A stretch of DNA of 64,000 nt, taken from Helopsaltes ochotensis. Taxonomy: Eukaryota; Chordata; Aves; Passeriformes; Locustellidae. Below the pieces are notes generated by a model. It did no database searches and had not been told where the DNA came from. It saw only the letters and a program-made list of their open reading frames with translations. This document shows, in pieces, positions 37,331 to 49,600 of this stretch (position 1 is its first letter; every line of letters begins with the position of its first letter). The position numbers and the translations under genes were made by a program. The DNA is taken from contig VXBM01000133.1 in the NCBI GenBank assembly GCA_013400155.1, forward strand, positions 891,482-955,481, read 5' to 3'.

Positions 37331-39645
37331 AGCTTTGTCACTTGCAGGATTTCTGTCAGGCAGAAATTCCTACTTACTTTCTTCCCCTGTGGTAAGGGTG
37401 ACTGAACACACTCATAAGTCATTATAAAGTTTAGACACAGAAAATCCTTTTTTTTTTTTTTAAATTAAGGCATATATTTTATGAGCATTCTTTTTGAAGG
37501 GAGTGTCTCATTTAAGTAATAATATTTCTTAAATAATGGTTGAATGAAGTATTTGAAGATTATAATTTTTATTCTCATCAATATCAGAACAGCAGGAGCC
37601 CATGACTGACTTGAGACAAAATGACTGAATATGGGCATATTTCTGCCAAGTACAATATAGAAATAGGAGGCCAAGCTTTAAAAGATGGATGATACTTTTC
37701 CATATGAAATTAAGTCATATTCTTAATCAACTGGTTCAAATTTATTTGAGTTAGACAGAATGTGTCTGTGTTAAATACTCTTCGGTTTTCTACTGGGTAT
37801 GTAATAGGTTTCAAACCTTTATTCAGATACACTCAGGTCTGAGAGAAAGTCCAGGATTTCTCCATCTGAGGTTGTTCCCAGTGGAATGCTCTCTAGGATG
37901 ATAGTAGTAGAGCTTATGTCATTGTCCTCATATCAGAACCTAACAGCAAAAGTGTTTGGCTGTGAGGACACTTCACCAGCATCTGGGCATTTTCCTAGTA
38001 GATATCAGTAGATTCAGTTACTTCTTTTGGCGTGTTAAATACTGGTGTGTTTTGGAACCTGCAGTTCTTGCTTCTCCTGTTTCCTGTTCATTTTCCTGTT
38101 TATTCTTATCCTTCCCCCATAAATTGTGTTCTGTAATGTCTCCTTCTCTGTTTCTGTTTTTCAGTAGCTCTGCTCTTTTGTGGCTAAAGCCCTGAATTCC
38201 ATTGTCCTTACGCAAGTAAAACACCTCTTGAAGTCAGTCATGGGTTTATCTTCCCATGTTTTGGCCTTTGCTTGTTGTTGGGTAGGTACATTCTATCCAT
38301 AGCAAACCCTCTCTATTTTGGGACAGAGGCTTCAGCCAACCTAAGGGCATTGATTAGACATTCACCTGTAGAATGAATCTGCTTACCTCCAATCCCCCAT
38401 TTGGAATCTTGTTAGGAATGTGCATGCTGCTTTAACATGCAAATTTTAATAAGTAGGTGGAGAATAAATTTTTTGTCTGATAGGTTAGTACCCATTTAAA
38501 GACAAAGCTGGCAATCTGCTTGTCTAATGTTCAGTAAGATCTCAATGTTGAGTGTCCAGGGGCTACGAAGTGCTTGAAGCAAAATAACTTGGGAGCTGAG
38601 GAGATAATTATATATGAGAGGAAATACTTTGAAGGGCAAAGAATGCAAATGAAGGCAGGCCAAGAAAGATTCAGTGCCACAGAGTAACTCCCCATTTACC
38701 CCTCCCTCAAATACACAGACAATAACCCTTAATAACCTGTGTCAGTCAGTGAACATTTTGCTGCGTCTAAAATGTTGATGCAAGTGATCGCTGCTTCTAC
38801 TGGATATCCAAGTGTCTGAGCCCACCCTGGTTCTTTGGAGTCCCAGCTTACACTTTCCTTGTGTTGAGTAGAAAATAGAAAATGTTATTTCCTTGAAGAA
38901 GAAGGATTTTATTTGAGTGTTGCAATTTTCTTTTAAGATTATTTCCTTCTGCAGTAAAATGGAACATACAGGCCTTTTACACAAAAGGCATAAACTATGA
39001 ATGTCAGGTCATTGTAAGAGATTGTCCAAACTAAATGCAATTGTCCATAATGAGTCCTGTGCTTCATTTCTCCCTTTGCTGAAACAACAACAAAAAAAAA
39101 ACAAACCTGACCACTTTCTCTCTTATCAAAACTGGAGACTTTCTGTGTCTGCATCTCTGATGTGCTGTTAGGCTGTAGCAGAATGCTTACAGATGAAAAG
39201 TGTTCTTACCCCTCTTTCCCTCAGCATCTACTATTGGCAGTGGGACTTGGGTTTCTCAGTTAAATGAATTTTTGTCTGCTCCAGTTGCCTGTTCTTCTGC
39301 ATGTCACATCCATTACATTTTTGATGCAGTGGATTATGGTTCTTTAAGGACATAGAGTAGCTACTACATGCCTGTGAGTTAACAGAATTTAAGTATTTAA
39401 ATCACATCGGAAAATGAAAAGTGGTTTTTCCTGTGTTTGGAATGACTAGTAGCTTTACAGCCATCAAACTGAGCATGGAATGACCAATTGACCCTTCCAC
39501 TTCGTATGTTGACTGGTGACTATAAATGAGAAGTCTTTCCACCCCTGCCATGAGGTTATGAGACATGACGATGTAGTAATTAATGCCACTGTATCATTTC
39601 TTAACTGCTACAGAAATATAATATCAGATGCTCAGATGGCATCAA

Positions 39646-39712
39646 TTGGCTTAGCTCCACTGAAGGCAACAAAATGCGATGCCAACTTATACCAGCTGAG
39701 GATCTGGCCCAC
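39646..39712 (+). mobile_element. Relic of an old interspersed repeat
   Basis: Words 'ttagctccactgaaggcaac' and 'accagctgaggatctggccc' match an old repeat very common in turtle, crocodilian and bird DNA, usually seen as 'tgaagtcaatggagtta...acaccagctgaggatctggccc'. The family name is not assigned. Confidence 0.5.
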
Positions 39713-41460
39713 AGTTAAAAGGAAAAAGGGGACAGGCTGCCAATATGGCAGGGAACATATTGAGATTTATGGTAGCGACTTAATCAGTAAAAAGTTCTGC
39801 TTGAAGTGGTTGTCTCTTTGCACATTCACATTAGTCACTTGAGCTGGAGATATTTGAAGCTCTAGCACAGCCTCTGCGGGCACATTTGTGCTCTTGCACT
39901 GTGTTCCACACTCTGTGCTCTTAAATATCTGAGAGCATCCCACATCACTCCTGTTCTTCTAGCTGGCAGTCTCTCTGCAGAGGTCTACACAGATTCTGGG
40001 CCATATATATTTTTCAACATATTTTTAATTTAGATGACTGTGTTTTTTTCCCTTTTGCCTATATTTCTGGTGTTGCTTTCTTAATCACAGCTAAAAATGG
40101 GAGGAATTTCATGTCTTTTGTAATTCTTATCTAGCTGTCCTGTTTGCGTTCTAGTATTATGTTAATCTTGATAAGAATAAAAAAAATCCAGTTTGCTGCC
40201 TTTGTATTCATCTATGTATGTCATTTTTTTACTTGGAGATAAGGTGACTGTACATAGTGTAATACCTGTAAATTTTTATCTACTATAAATACGATTGAAT
40301 AACTTGAAGGATAGAAATTCTCGTCTCTCTGTTATGAAGTTAAGGAATGAAATACTTATTAAAGATGAAATGGCTGTAGAATCTCCCCAACTTTTTTCTC
40401 CCTCAGTAATACAACTACTGCAGCATTTGGTTTATAGTGAGTGCTGTCTCTAAACTTGTGAGCCATCCCCCGTTCTGATATCTTGTTTTTGATTGTTACC
40501 AATGTTTGGAGAATATAATCTTTCAGGCCTGGAAGTTTCCATGCTTGGTCCCATCTGTAATGCAGGTTATTCAAGAAACCTTGATTCAGTCTTGAAATAC
40601 AAAGTTGAGGAAACACTTCTCTTCTGCACTGAAATACCTGCCTTAAAAATGTAACAAACTGATGGATGACTTGGAATTGGAGACCTACAATATTGTGTCC
40701 AGCCACTTTTAGATCACACCCTACAAATACACATTTAAGCAGGGTAAACTTTCAGAAGTAGAGGTATTTGAATATCTAAAGTTAGTTGAGTTGTAAACAA
40801 AACTCAAAGTTTGTTGAGTTTTAAACATGTAATGAATTTTCTATTCTGTGCTCTAAAGTAAGAAAAATAAACTAATCATTAAAACCTCTCCAGATACAAA
40901 GCTCAGTTTTTAAAGAAGTTTCAAAGGATGCTTTGAATGACATTCAGTCTTTTACCATGATATATTTTCCTGCACTTCAAAGTAAGAATGAGTCTTCTGT
41001 GGCATCTGTATTATGTAGGTGCTGAAAAGAGTACTGGGGAGGCAGGACACAGTGTTAACCTCTTTTTCTTCTAGTTTGCTGATTATTGTGGGTTTCAAAG
41101 AATCCAGTGCTACCTCAGCTGGAGGACTGTTGCCTGTCTTAGGAGAAAAAATACAGAACCCATTCCATCGCTTACTGAGGTCCTTGAAAATATTTGTATT
41201 TCAACCAACAGTTGGAAGTTTAAACTTAAAGCATGTAGTATCTTCAAATCCCAGATGCTGATAATTGTAAACAGTACATATAAACTCTTGAGAATATGGT
41301 AAAGTACTTATAGAGAAGGTATGAGTTGTATTAAAATACTGCAACAAATATTTAAAGCAATATTTATTCTTAGAGTCTCAGTGGGGTTTTTTAGAAATTG
41401 CATGTGCTTTACAAGTTTCCAAATTATATACATTTTTAAAATAATCTTAGAGTGGTTTTA

Positions 41461-41570
41461 CAAAGTATCATTGTCCTCATTTGATAGATGGGGAAACTGA
41501 AACATGGAACAGCTAAGTAATTTTCACAAGGTTGTGGGATAATTCACAACTAAAATAGGGATGGATTCTT
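41461..41570 (+). mobile_element. MIR/CORE-SINE-like relic
   Basis: The series 'ttgatagatggggaaactga', 'aacagctaagtaattttc', 'acaaggttgtggga' and 'taaaatagggatgga' follows the order of the conserved central part of MIR ('acagatgaggaaactgag', 'ttaagtaacttgcccaagg', 'gcagagctgggat'). It is strongly diverged, as expected of an ancient amniote SINE copy. An L2/CR1-type element sharing a similar segment is the alternative. Confidence 0.55.
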
Positions 41571-44379
41571 TCTTAGCATTGAGTGTTTCATGCACTATTC
41601 TGTTGCTTCTCAGTGTTAAAGAATGCTACAGTACCTTTATGATACATTTTAAAAAGAAATGCAACTCGTGGTCTCATGTTTACAAGTCTCTTTGAAAACC
41701 CTTTTCTTTAGCTGAACATCTTCATCTTCTATCCTGACCTCTCATCAAAATTAAATTTTCATACACACAAACCCCACAATAGAGTGGGAGACTGAATATC
41801 ATCTTTGACTTGCCTGGGATTAGAGTCAAAACCAGAGGGCAGAATCTCGCTAAGAAATACTGAGTTTAAATTCTTATAAATGTACTTTAATGCTTCAAGA
41901 ATTGTTTCCTGTATATTGGACCAGAACAGAAGGTTAGTAGGAGATAGATGTCCCCAGTTATAAATAATTGTGACAACAACTAACAGTACAGTGCACTTGA
42001 AAGAACATTTAAGTCTTACTGCAAAATGCATCCTAACTACAAAAATGACAGCCTGCATGGTGCTGTGGATGAAGGGCAGCTTGTACTGCTATTCAGCATA
42101 ATAATATTAGCTTGTATCTGCTTAGAATATCTCGGAGTTTTGTAAATATCTCCTAGAAAGTAATTCAGTGTTTCTTATTCTGGTATTATGTAGGAGTGCA
42201 AGAAGACATAATTTGTAAGAAATCTGAAGTCAGGTTATGGTACTTCTGGGGCACAATGTATAATGGGTATTCTTTTAAAATTACCACAGCTTTTACCTTA
42301 CAAGCACAGTGTTGATGCTACACTTTGTGGTCTGGCTGGCACCAGTGAAGACTGTGGTTAATCCAGTTTCTTATTTTACAGAAGTCACTGCAGGGAAGGA
42401 TACATTCTATTTTTCAGGCTCCTCAAAGCTTTGCTGAGGTGTACACACTTGACATAATTTGAAGGAAAGTTTAACTTCACAGAAAGCATGGCTTCATTCT
42501 ACAGTCATTGCCAATATAGTGAATCCTGGCCTGTTCCATAATGTCGAGGATCCTTAGTTAGAGTTTAAAGAGAGTTTGTTGAATCGCTTTTGTCATTAAA
42601 CTTTATCGCACACTTCTGTAGGGTGCTCTCTGTTCTTGGACAACCTGAGAAATGTCTTCGCCTGCTACTAAGCCATTAGAAACAAACCATTCGAGTCCTT
42701 CCTGAATGCTCTCATCATTCTCAAGCCAATGTCAGCCTCGGGGAAGACACTCTCCAGTGAACAGAAGGACACAGTTTCCCCTGCCACTGGAGGCTGTGTT
42801 ATTACATACTGTGACAAGTAGCATTATGTACTTATATTCCTCGGGTTACTTGTCACCTTCGGCCCTCCCAGTTGAATAGATCTGCATGTGGAACAGTGGA
42901 ATGAATAGGTGGTATCTTTCCAGATTTTTCTGTTTTAGATGGGATAAGTTCCTGTTGTAACCACCTCTTTATCAGAGGGTCATGTTTATTTGCCAAGTAT
43001 TGGGATGCATTGAGTATTGTTAGTATGATTTCTGTACTGTGTTCCAATAGGAACTTCCTGCTTCCACATCTGTGGAACTGGAAGTGCATAAAGGGGAATC
43101 CAAAGCTTGTCAGTATCTGTCAGCTGCAGATCTGGAAAACCTAAGAAATGCATCATCTCAGGAACAGAGAGGGAAGGATATACCCTGCCTTAACATGGAG
43201 AAACATGAACTAACTTGTGTTGCTGTCTAAATATTTTAGAACTAATCAGATGAATAAAGCTGAAGTGGTAGCCAGTAAAATGCCTTCTTGGACCTTCATT
43301 ACTGTGTAAGCTATGAAGTCTAACTATGAAGTCTATGCAGAAAAAATAGGTAAAAAACTTTATTAACACTGAATCTTTTTTTCCTGAAATAATTGGTCTA
43401 TCAACTCAAGAAGAAAGCAGCTTTAGGAAAGCTGAGAAATGAGCCTGTGTTGAAAATTTCTATAGCATTTTTGGCCTTTTACTCTCCAGCCTCTTGCCTT
43501 TACTAGAATTATTCATTGTTTATCTCACTGAAAGTAAATTTAAATATTAGTTCATGAACTAGTCGTCTTGTAGAGCTAGAAGAACCTCCTACTCTTACTG
43601 CTAAGCGCAGCTCTGACAGTAGATAACCAAACCTCAGCCATGTAGACCTTTTTCTGCTGGGGGATGTTCAGCACTAAATTGAGATTATTTGGGTTATTTA
43701 GTACCCTTTCCCCTACAGCTCCCAAAACATGTAGGATACTGTAACTCTTCTTCACTGGAGAAACTGATAATTAGGATACTTTATCCTTCACCACTAGGAG
43801 TTTCTAGGTCGGAAGAGCTAACATCTAACTGTGTAAGCTAAGACAGCGTAAGGAAACTTGTTAGACAGAGCCAACTCTTCTGTCTCCTCGTTGTACAGAT
43901 GTCATTGGACCACCAAATAACAAAAGCATCATGATGAGTAATTCCAATTCAGGTTTAGATGAAGATGTCAAACCATGTAATGCTGGATGAGACACCTCTA
44001 TAATTTACAATATTCAACTAGTGCCTAGCCCGTGGCAATACTATCCACAATAATTATATGCTACCATCAGCTATCTCGAGGATCATTTTAGGAAGAGAGC
44101 AGTTGCTTTGCCCAGGGAAATTTAGATTAGATGTAAAATTGGATTTTTCATAAGGCCTTGTTTTTACCTAGCTACGAATGTTTCCTTAGCACAAGTGAAA
44201 ACTTTACACATTTTAGCTCAAACTGTACTCTACTAAGCCTCCCACATTTATACCCATCTTCTTGGCAGTCATCCCAAAATATGTTTGGGTTGAAGCATTA
44301 CACATTACATTTGGTGAAGCTTTAGCATTCCCTGTTGCTCACATCAATCCTTATTTCTGTTTGCTCTTGTAATTTACAG

Positions 44380-44487
44380 TTAATGAAAATTCTAAGTTTA
44401 CCTTTGTTTTTGTTGGCATCTGTACAAGAGAACCCTTTAGCCTTTTCAGCCTCAGATCCAAGTGAAAGGCTGGATCCAAAAGGGAAG
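44380..44487 (+). CDS. Candidate 108-nt exon encoding a signal-peptide-like start, gene unknown
   Basis: An acceptor-like CTCTTGTAATTTACAG ends at 44379 and a GTAAAG donor follows GGGAAG at 44488. The 36 codons are fully open in phase 0. An ATG at 44383 starts MKILSLPLFLLASVQ, which has the Lys-plus-hydrophobic pattern of a secretory signal, followed by a polar stretch ending DPKGK. A second good acceptor inside (ends 44449) would give a shorter 38-nt exon. The donor phase is 0, which matches the next candidate exon at 45481. I do not recognise the protein. Chance hydrophobic frames are frequent in T-rich DNA, so this is a weak call. Confidence 0.2.
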
Positions 44488-45480
44488 GTAAAGTCCATCC
44501 GAGTGCTTTCAGTTTAGACAGAAGCCCTTAGCATGCATGTCAGCATTGCAACGTGACATTTCTGAAGGAACAGCAGAAGAGCCTTGCTCAAGGCTTGACC
44601 TGTGCCGGGCTTGTGAGTGGGCTTTAAGTAGCAGGTACAGCAGCTGATCCCAGCATGAGAGCGCCAGATCCCAATGGCCATCTGCTTAGTGGCCTTAACC
44701 AGTTCCTGCTCCCTCCCATGGGAGATTCTGCCTGAAATTAACAGGAATTTGCCTGATTACCAGTGTGGGAACGTGGCTAATAACAAACTCGTACTGATGA
44801 CCTTAACACAGCGTAGGCAATATTGACAAAACAAACCATTCTGGAGTTAGTGCCGTCTTTTCTAACGAGCCTGTTGAAAGTTGGCTCACAGATCTTCAGT
44901 TCAGGAGATACAATTTGTGTTTACCTACGGTACCACCTATGCACTGAGCTGTGTGTGTACAAGGTTATAATGTTAAGCAGTGAGCTGTAGACAGATGGTG
45001 CATGTAGAATTTCTGTACATGGACACAATCAGATAATGTACGTGATTTGTATTATGCTTTTTAAGACACTTATTTGAAAGACAGTTTTGTGCATTAAAAT
45101 ATCCCATGCAGCTATCAAATTATTATAAAAGTAAGCTTTAAAATACGCCCTTTTCATTTATTTTTGGTGCTCATTACACATTCTGAATCATTGCTTGTTC
45201 AGAAACGTTACCTCTTAAATTAACAAAATATTTTGCAGGTGAGAAACACTGACAAATTTTAAAAAATGTGTAACCAGAATTACAATATGGTTGCATATTT
45301 CTGGGAAAAGCAGGTTTCGGGAAGGCAAGCCTGACCAAGCCTTCCTGCTTCCTCTTTTATAGTGCTATGTACAACCTGTTTTTCACAGGTCATCGAAGCG
45401 TTGCATTATCAGTAGGGACTCTGGTCGCATTTTGGAAGTTCATTTCCTGCTTTCTGGTTCTTCTTGTGTTGCTGTTGCAG

Positions 45481-45696
45481 AGGCTGTGCAGCCTGGGCAT
45501 GGGAGAAAAGCACTGTTTGCACCTGTTTAAAATCTCCAGTGCTTTGTGTGGTTCCTGGGCAACAGGCAGGAATCCTGAAAAGCTAGGCTGCACTTGCTCA
45601 ATTGTTGCTGGCAGCCGTGACTTTGAGAGAGCACATAGCAGCTCGTTAGCAGGTTGCTTGTGTTATGTGACATGCACCAAGCATGTCAAACTCTGA
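45481..45696 (+). CDS. Candidate Cys-rich terminal exon, gene unknown
   Basis: A strong acceptor (TTCTTGTGTTGCTGTTGCAG) ends at 45480. From 45481 phase 0 is open for 71 codons to a TGA at 45694-45696, starting RLCSLGMGEKHC and ending CLCYVTCTKHVKL, with eight cysteines. If joined to 44380-44487 it would give a roughly 106-residue protein with a signal-like start and a KGKR basic site before the Cys-rich part. Without splicing, the same frame opens at an ATG at 45367 and encodes 109 residues whose first part is strongly hydrophobic. The Cys spacing does not fit avian beta-defensins. AATAAA lies at 46252-46257. CpG is somewhat raised here. Long frames on the minus strand at the same place warn that chance is a real possibility. 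Confidence 0.2.
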   Translation, partial: RLCSLGMGEKHCLHLFKISSALCGSWATGRNPEKLGCTCSIVAGSRDFERAHSSSLAGCLCYVTCTKHVKL

Positions 45697-46549
45697 GCTG
45701 AGCTCGCCGCCTTTGCTGCCTGCAGTCGAGGCTGGGTTCCCTGGGGTTGCAGACTTGGCCAAGGAAAGCATTTTAGGGATGTAAGGTGAGTTCCTGGTTG
45801 GTAAAGGGGCAGGGAGGTGAGGCAAGGAGGTGTGAATCGGGGCTTTCTGATTAGGAAAGGGGAACGGTGGCACATAGGTTCTCTGCTCCAGTGGGTGCTA
45901 TTTTCCTCCAGCGATTTTGTTCTTTCGGAGTGTATTTGCAATGGTGGAACATACAAATGCAGGGGATAAGATGAATTTGAGTGTGAAAGTGTGCACACAG
46001 ACACATGCATACATTATATGTGCATTACAGTGGGGAAATACAAGATGACTTCATTGGATAATTTTAAATTTTATTATGAGCTTTGATTTCTGGGTTTTAT
46101 TTACTTTGAGGGATCAGGATCAAATCAATCCTTACAACCTTGATCTTGGCCTATTTAGGCAGCATCCAAGCAGCAGATGCAGTCACACTGTTTGACTGGC
46201 AAATTCAGACCATTTCATCTTCATATCTACTCAGTTTGTGCCTCTTGGCTCAATAAAGCATCTCTTAGCTCTTGTAAAAGGAGTTCGTATGTGATAAATC
46301 TAGTTAAACAACCACAAAGCTACAGCATCCTTACAGTCTGTTGAAATCTACATCATGAGATGGGAACAGATCTGCCATTGTCCTGAGATCTGTTTGTGCA
46401 GTTTTAACCAAGGAGTGATCTACAGACCAATCTCTTTTCTGCAGCTCCAGAAAATGTCCTTTAGTGCTAGTATTAACAATGGAAGTCATTACCCCAAAAG
46501 GAAGAAGCAGAAGGAAGTCTGGCTACTAAGGAAACTGGATACTCTCTTG

Positions 46550-46564
46550 AAAAAAAAAAAAAAA
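46550..46564. repeat. Poly-A run (15)
   Basis: Uninterrupted A homopolymer. Confidence 0.97.
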
Positions 46565-46602
46565 GCTCATCAAGGACCACTTAATGAAAAGATAATGTAA
46601 CA

Positions 46603-46638
46603 AATATATATACATATATGTATGTATAACATATATAA
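46603..46638. repeat. AT-rich alternating purine-pyrimidine tract
   Basis: Imperfect TATA/TATG/TACA alternation. Confidence 0.9.
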
Positions 46639-49600
46639 CTGCTTGCTCAGATAATGCCCAGCCAGTGGTTTGCCAGCAACTGGAAAGATTTAGTTGGGGC
46701 AGCAAGACTTCTCATTTGTCCTGCCCACAGGTACAGTGAGTAACTGCCCTGGCTAGAGTCAGGGACATTCTCTTGAGCCTGTCTGCTGATCTGCAGAGGG
46801 ATGTGATGTGGGCATGGCAGCTTTTCATTTGAACCATGCTCCAAATGCATGCTTCAGTGCTTATCTGTTGTTGTTGTCTTCTTTATCTGAGTATAGAAAG
46901 CACTAGTTGTCAGGTATACTGAGGGTATATGTGACAAAATTAATAGAAAGCAGAGTATGACATAATCATGTACATTCAGCATGAGTCCCTTGATTTATTT
47001 TGTGATCAGAGCTTTTTGTTTCCTCATCTAGAAAATTGTGATAATTGGTGTTTATCTCATATTGCTGTACAAAAGCAGTTATGTTGTAAACTTTCTTTTC
47101 ATGGTCGTCCCTGTGTTTTTCTGTTGTCATTTCCTTTTCTGTCTTAAACTTGGGTTATAATCTGTCTTGCCATAAAGAACCTTCTGAATTAATCTTCTGA
47201 TGTTAGTTTGGCTATCAAATCATTGAAGGGAATAAACTGAGATGTGTGTGTAGGTCTGTGTGCTGTTTTTGCTGTCTTCTGTCATGCAGGCAGGACTAAA
47301 AAAACTTGAAAGTTGACATCCCTTTAGTGGGAATAAAACCTCTCAGTTTTTATTCAAGAACAGTATAGAGGAGTATTATTCTTCAGGAAAGTATTCGCGG
47401 TCCCCTTTGCTTGGCCCTGTTTAGCACTGTTCTTGATACCATCTCATCACTGCAGTGAGAAAATTGCAGGTTTCCTCCTTCTCTGCAGGTAATTCGGCAA
47501 ATTCCTTTTAATATGGCTCCAGTGTTTCTAAAATTCAAAAAAAAAAAAAAGAAAAGAGATCTGTAGGACTTACTCTGTCAGCTTAGAACGTGTTGTTAGC
47601 TGGCAATAACAACTGTGCTGCACAGCACACACAAGTCAGGGGCTGGATGCTTATGAAACACGTGAGAATAGGTGTTGCATTTTCTTATGTACTGCTTCAC
47701 TTTACATAAACTGTATAGCGCCAAAAACAACCACTCAAAACCAAAGTGCAATAGGAAAATTGCATTCAAATGTTAAGGATATGACTTAAAGCTCTTGCAG
47801 CCAAGTACAATAAAGTTGAGAGACTTATTCCATTTATAAATCATACTGTTGTCTCGGGTATTCCAGCTGATGCAGTGGAAAGGACAGACCCCAAAAAGAG
47901 GATTATGTGAGATGCTTCATGTGGGTACAAAAAGATGAACATAGTAGCCTGAAATTCTAGTGAAAATACATCTGAGAAGATTCTCTAATTTCTAACTTGA
48001 CCACAATGTTTTAATTCATTCTGTTAATTACTCCTGTGTTTTTAACATGCCTGTATTCTAAGAGTCTGCAAAATAAAATGTCCCCTGTCTCAGAGTGGCA
48101 TCCTTGCTTTGTTGCTATAGATGATATCTGCATTCATATGCCATGACACATCTTTTACTGCTGCCTCATGAATAGAATTGTAGCAAGATGATGTGCTTCA
48201 CTGGGAGCCTTGCTACACAAGAACAGTGTGGATTGTTCAGGAAATACCAGACAATCTCCTCTTCCATAGGCTCCCTGGTGAGACTGTGGGGCTAGCAGAT
48301 ACATATTGAACCAGTCAGGGTGACAAAGGACAAGTCAGAAGTGGCTGCTTTCTAAGCTGAAGACAGAAGAGTGACAGTGACTTTAACTTGGGTCACATCC
48401 AAACACAATTTTAGAGGGAGGAAGGGAAAGAAAGAAGTCTGCCTCTAGAGTTGTGAGCATGGGCAGAACCTCTCCTTTCCCCCTGTAGTCTCTCAACTTG
48501 TTGGGTTTTGTTGTTGTCAGTGGTGGGTTTTTTGTTGTTTGTTCTGGGAGGGGAATGAGGGAGAGCTTGTTTCCAGCACTGCATCCTCACATGTCTAGAC
48601 ACTGATGTGTATTAAAGGGGTAGTGTTCACTCTGCTCTGTGGTTCCACCATTGCAGCAGGTAGCGAGTGATACCTGTTGTCATATTTGTGACCCTTAAGT
48701 TTACTCAGAGCCTAGAAAAAGTCCACCTTAGCACTTGGGTACAACGCTAGCCATCTTTGACTTTGACCATGTGGTTTGGTTTATTCTAATGCACGTCAAA
48801 CGGAGGAAGAGGAAAAGGAAGATAGGCCATAGAAAGAGGAATGTAAAATCATATAATAGAGCAACATCAATATATGATCTAAAACTAAAAAAAATAATTA
48901 GAAGATGAGCTTTGCTTCCAAACAACACAGTCCTCTCATTTTGGGCATCCCAAGCAGCCACCGTGTGCCATCACTGAGTTTCCTTGTCCGTGTTCCAGAG
49001 GATGTGCAGCACTAGATAGCATTGTTACTCCACTCTTCTTTGTGTGTAGTTCACAGCTTGGCTCTTCTGCCTGGTCACTGGTGGGTCATGTCTTCACATA
49101 GTCCATCAGACACTCCTAAGCTCAGTAACAGTGCTTTAAAAGATAAAACAGTCCACTTCTCGGCACTGAAATTTCACTTCTGTTACAGAATGTGATCATT
49201 CTGTTACAGTAATACTGTCTGGGCTAAATTTACTCGTGTTTGCTGTGTTATCGTTCTCCTGCTCCCTTTTGCTCTGCTACTGATCTGCATTGAAACTTCA
49301 TAGCAAAAAGTTCTCTGAAGTAACCAGACACTCAGAAAAGAGATTTGCGTGGGGTAATTTTCTTCTTCAGTGTTTGAAGGTCACCTTGCCCAGTCTGTTT
49401 GTGGCTTCAGCTCTTTTTTTCTTTTTTTTTTCCAAGCTCAACTAAATTGACAATTATTTGGAGACAGTAAAGCTAACTGTCCTAATTAATATAAGTGTGC
49501 CCAGGTGGGGATAGAGCTTGAGACCAGTCAGGTGGTATGGTAAAAAACCTCCTCCATTTGAGAACGGAGGTACTGAAATGGAGAAGTTGGGGGTACCTAA

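Larger units (their letters stand above)
33549..44379. other. Long non-coding stretch with scattered repeat relics
   Basis: No gene supported. It holds a TTTTA/TTTTG pentamer run (34258-34305), old repeat relics near 37274-37330, 39646-39712 and 41461-41570, and one very good acceptor followed by a 36-nt open block at 36038-36073 (see findings). Other open frames are short and overlap on opposite strands. Confidence 0.5.

Noticed and set aside
37373..37390. Minus-strand 9-nt block GGGAAGAAA between CACAG and GTAAGTAGG
   Set aside because: Too small to support; nearby AG and GT words are frequent by chance.
42680..42710. ATTCGAGTCC, similar to a tRNA T-loop/B-box
   Set aside because: No A-box at the right distance, no acceptor stem and no cloverleaf.
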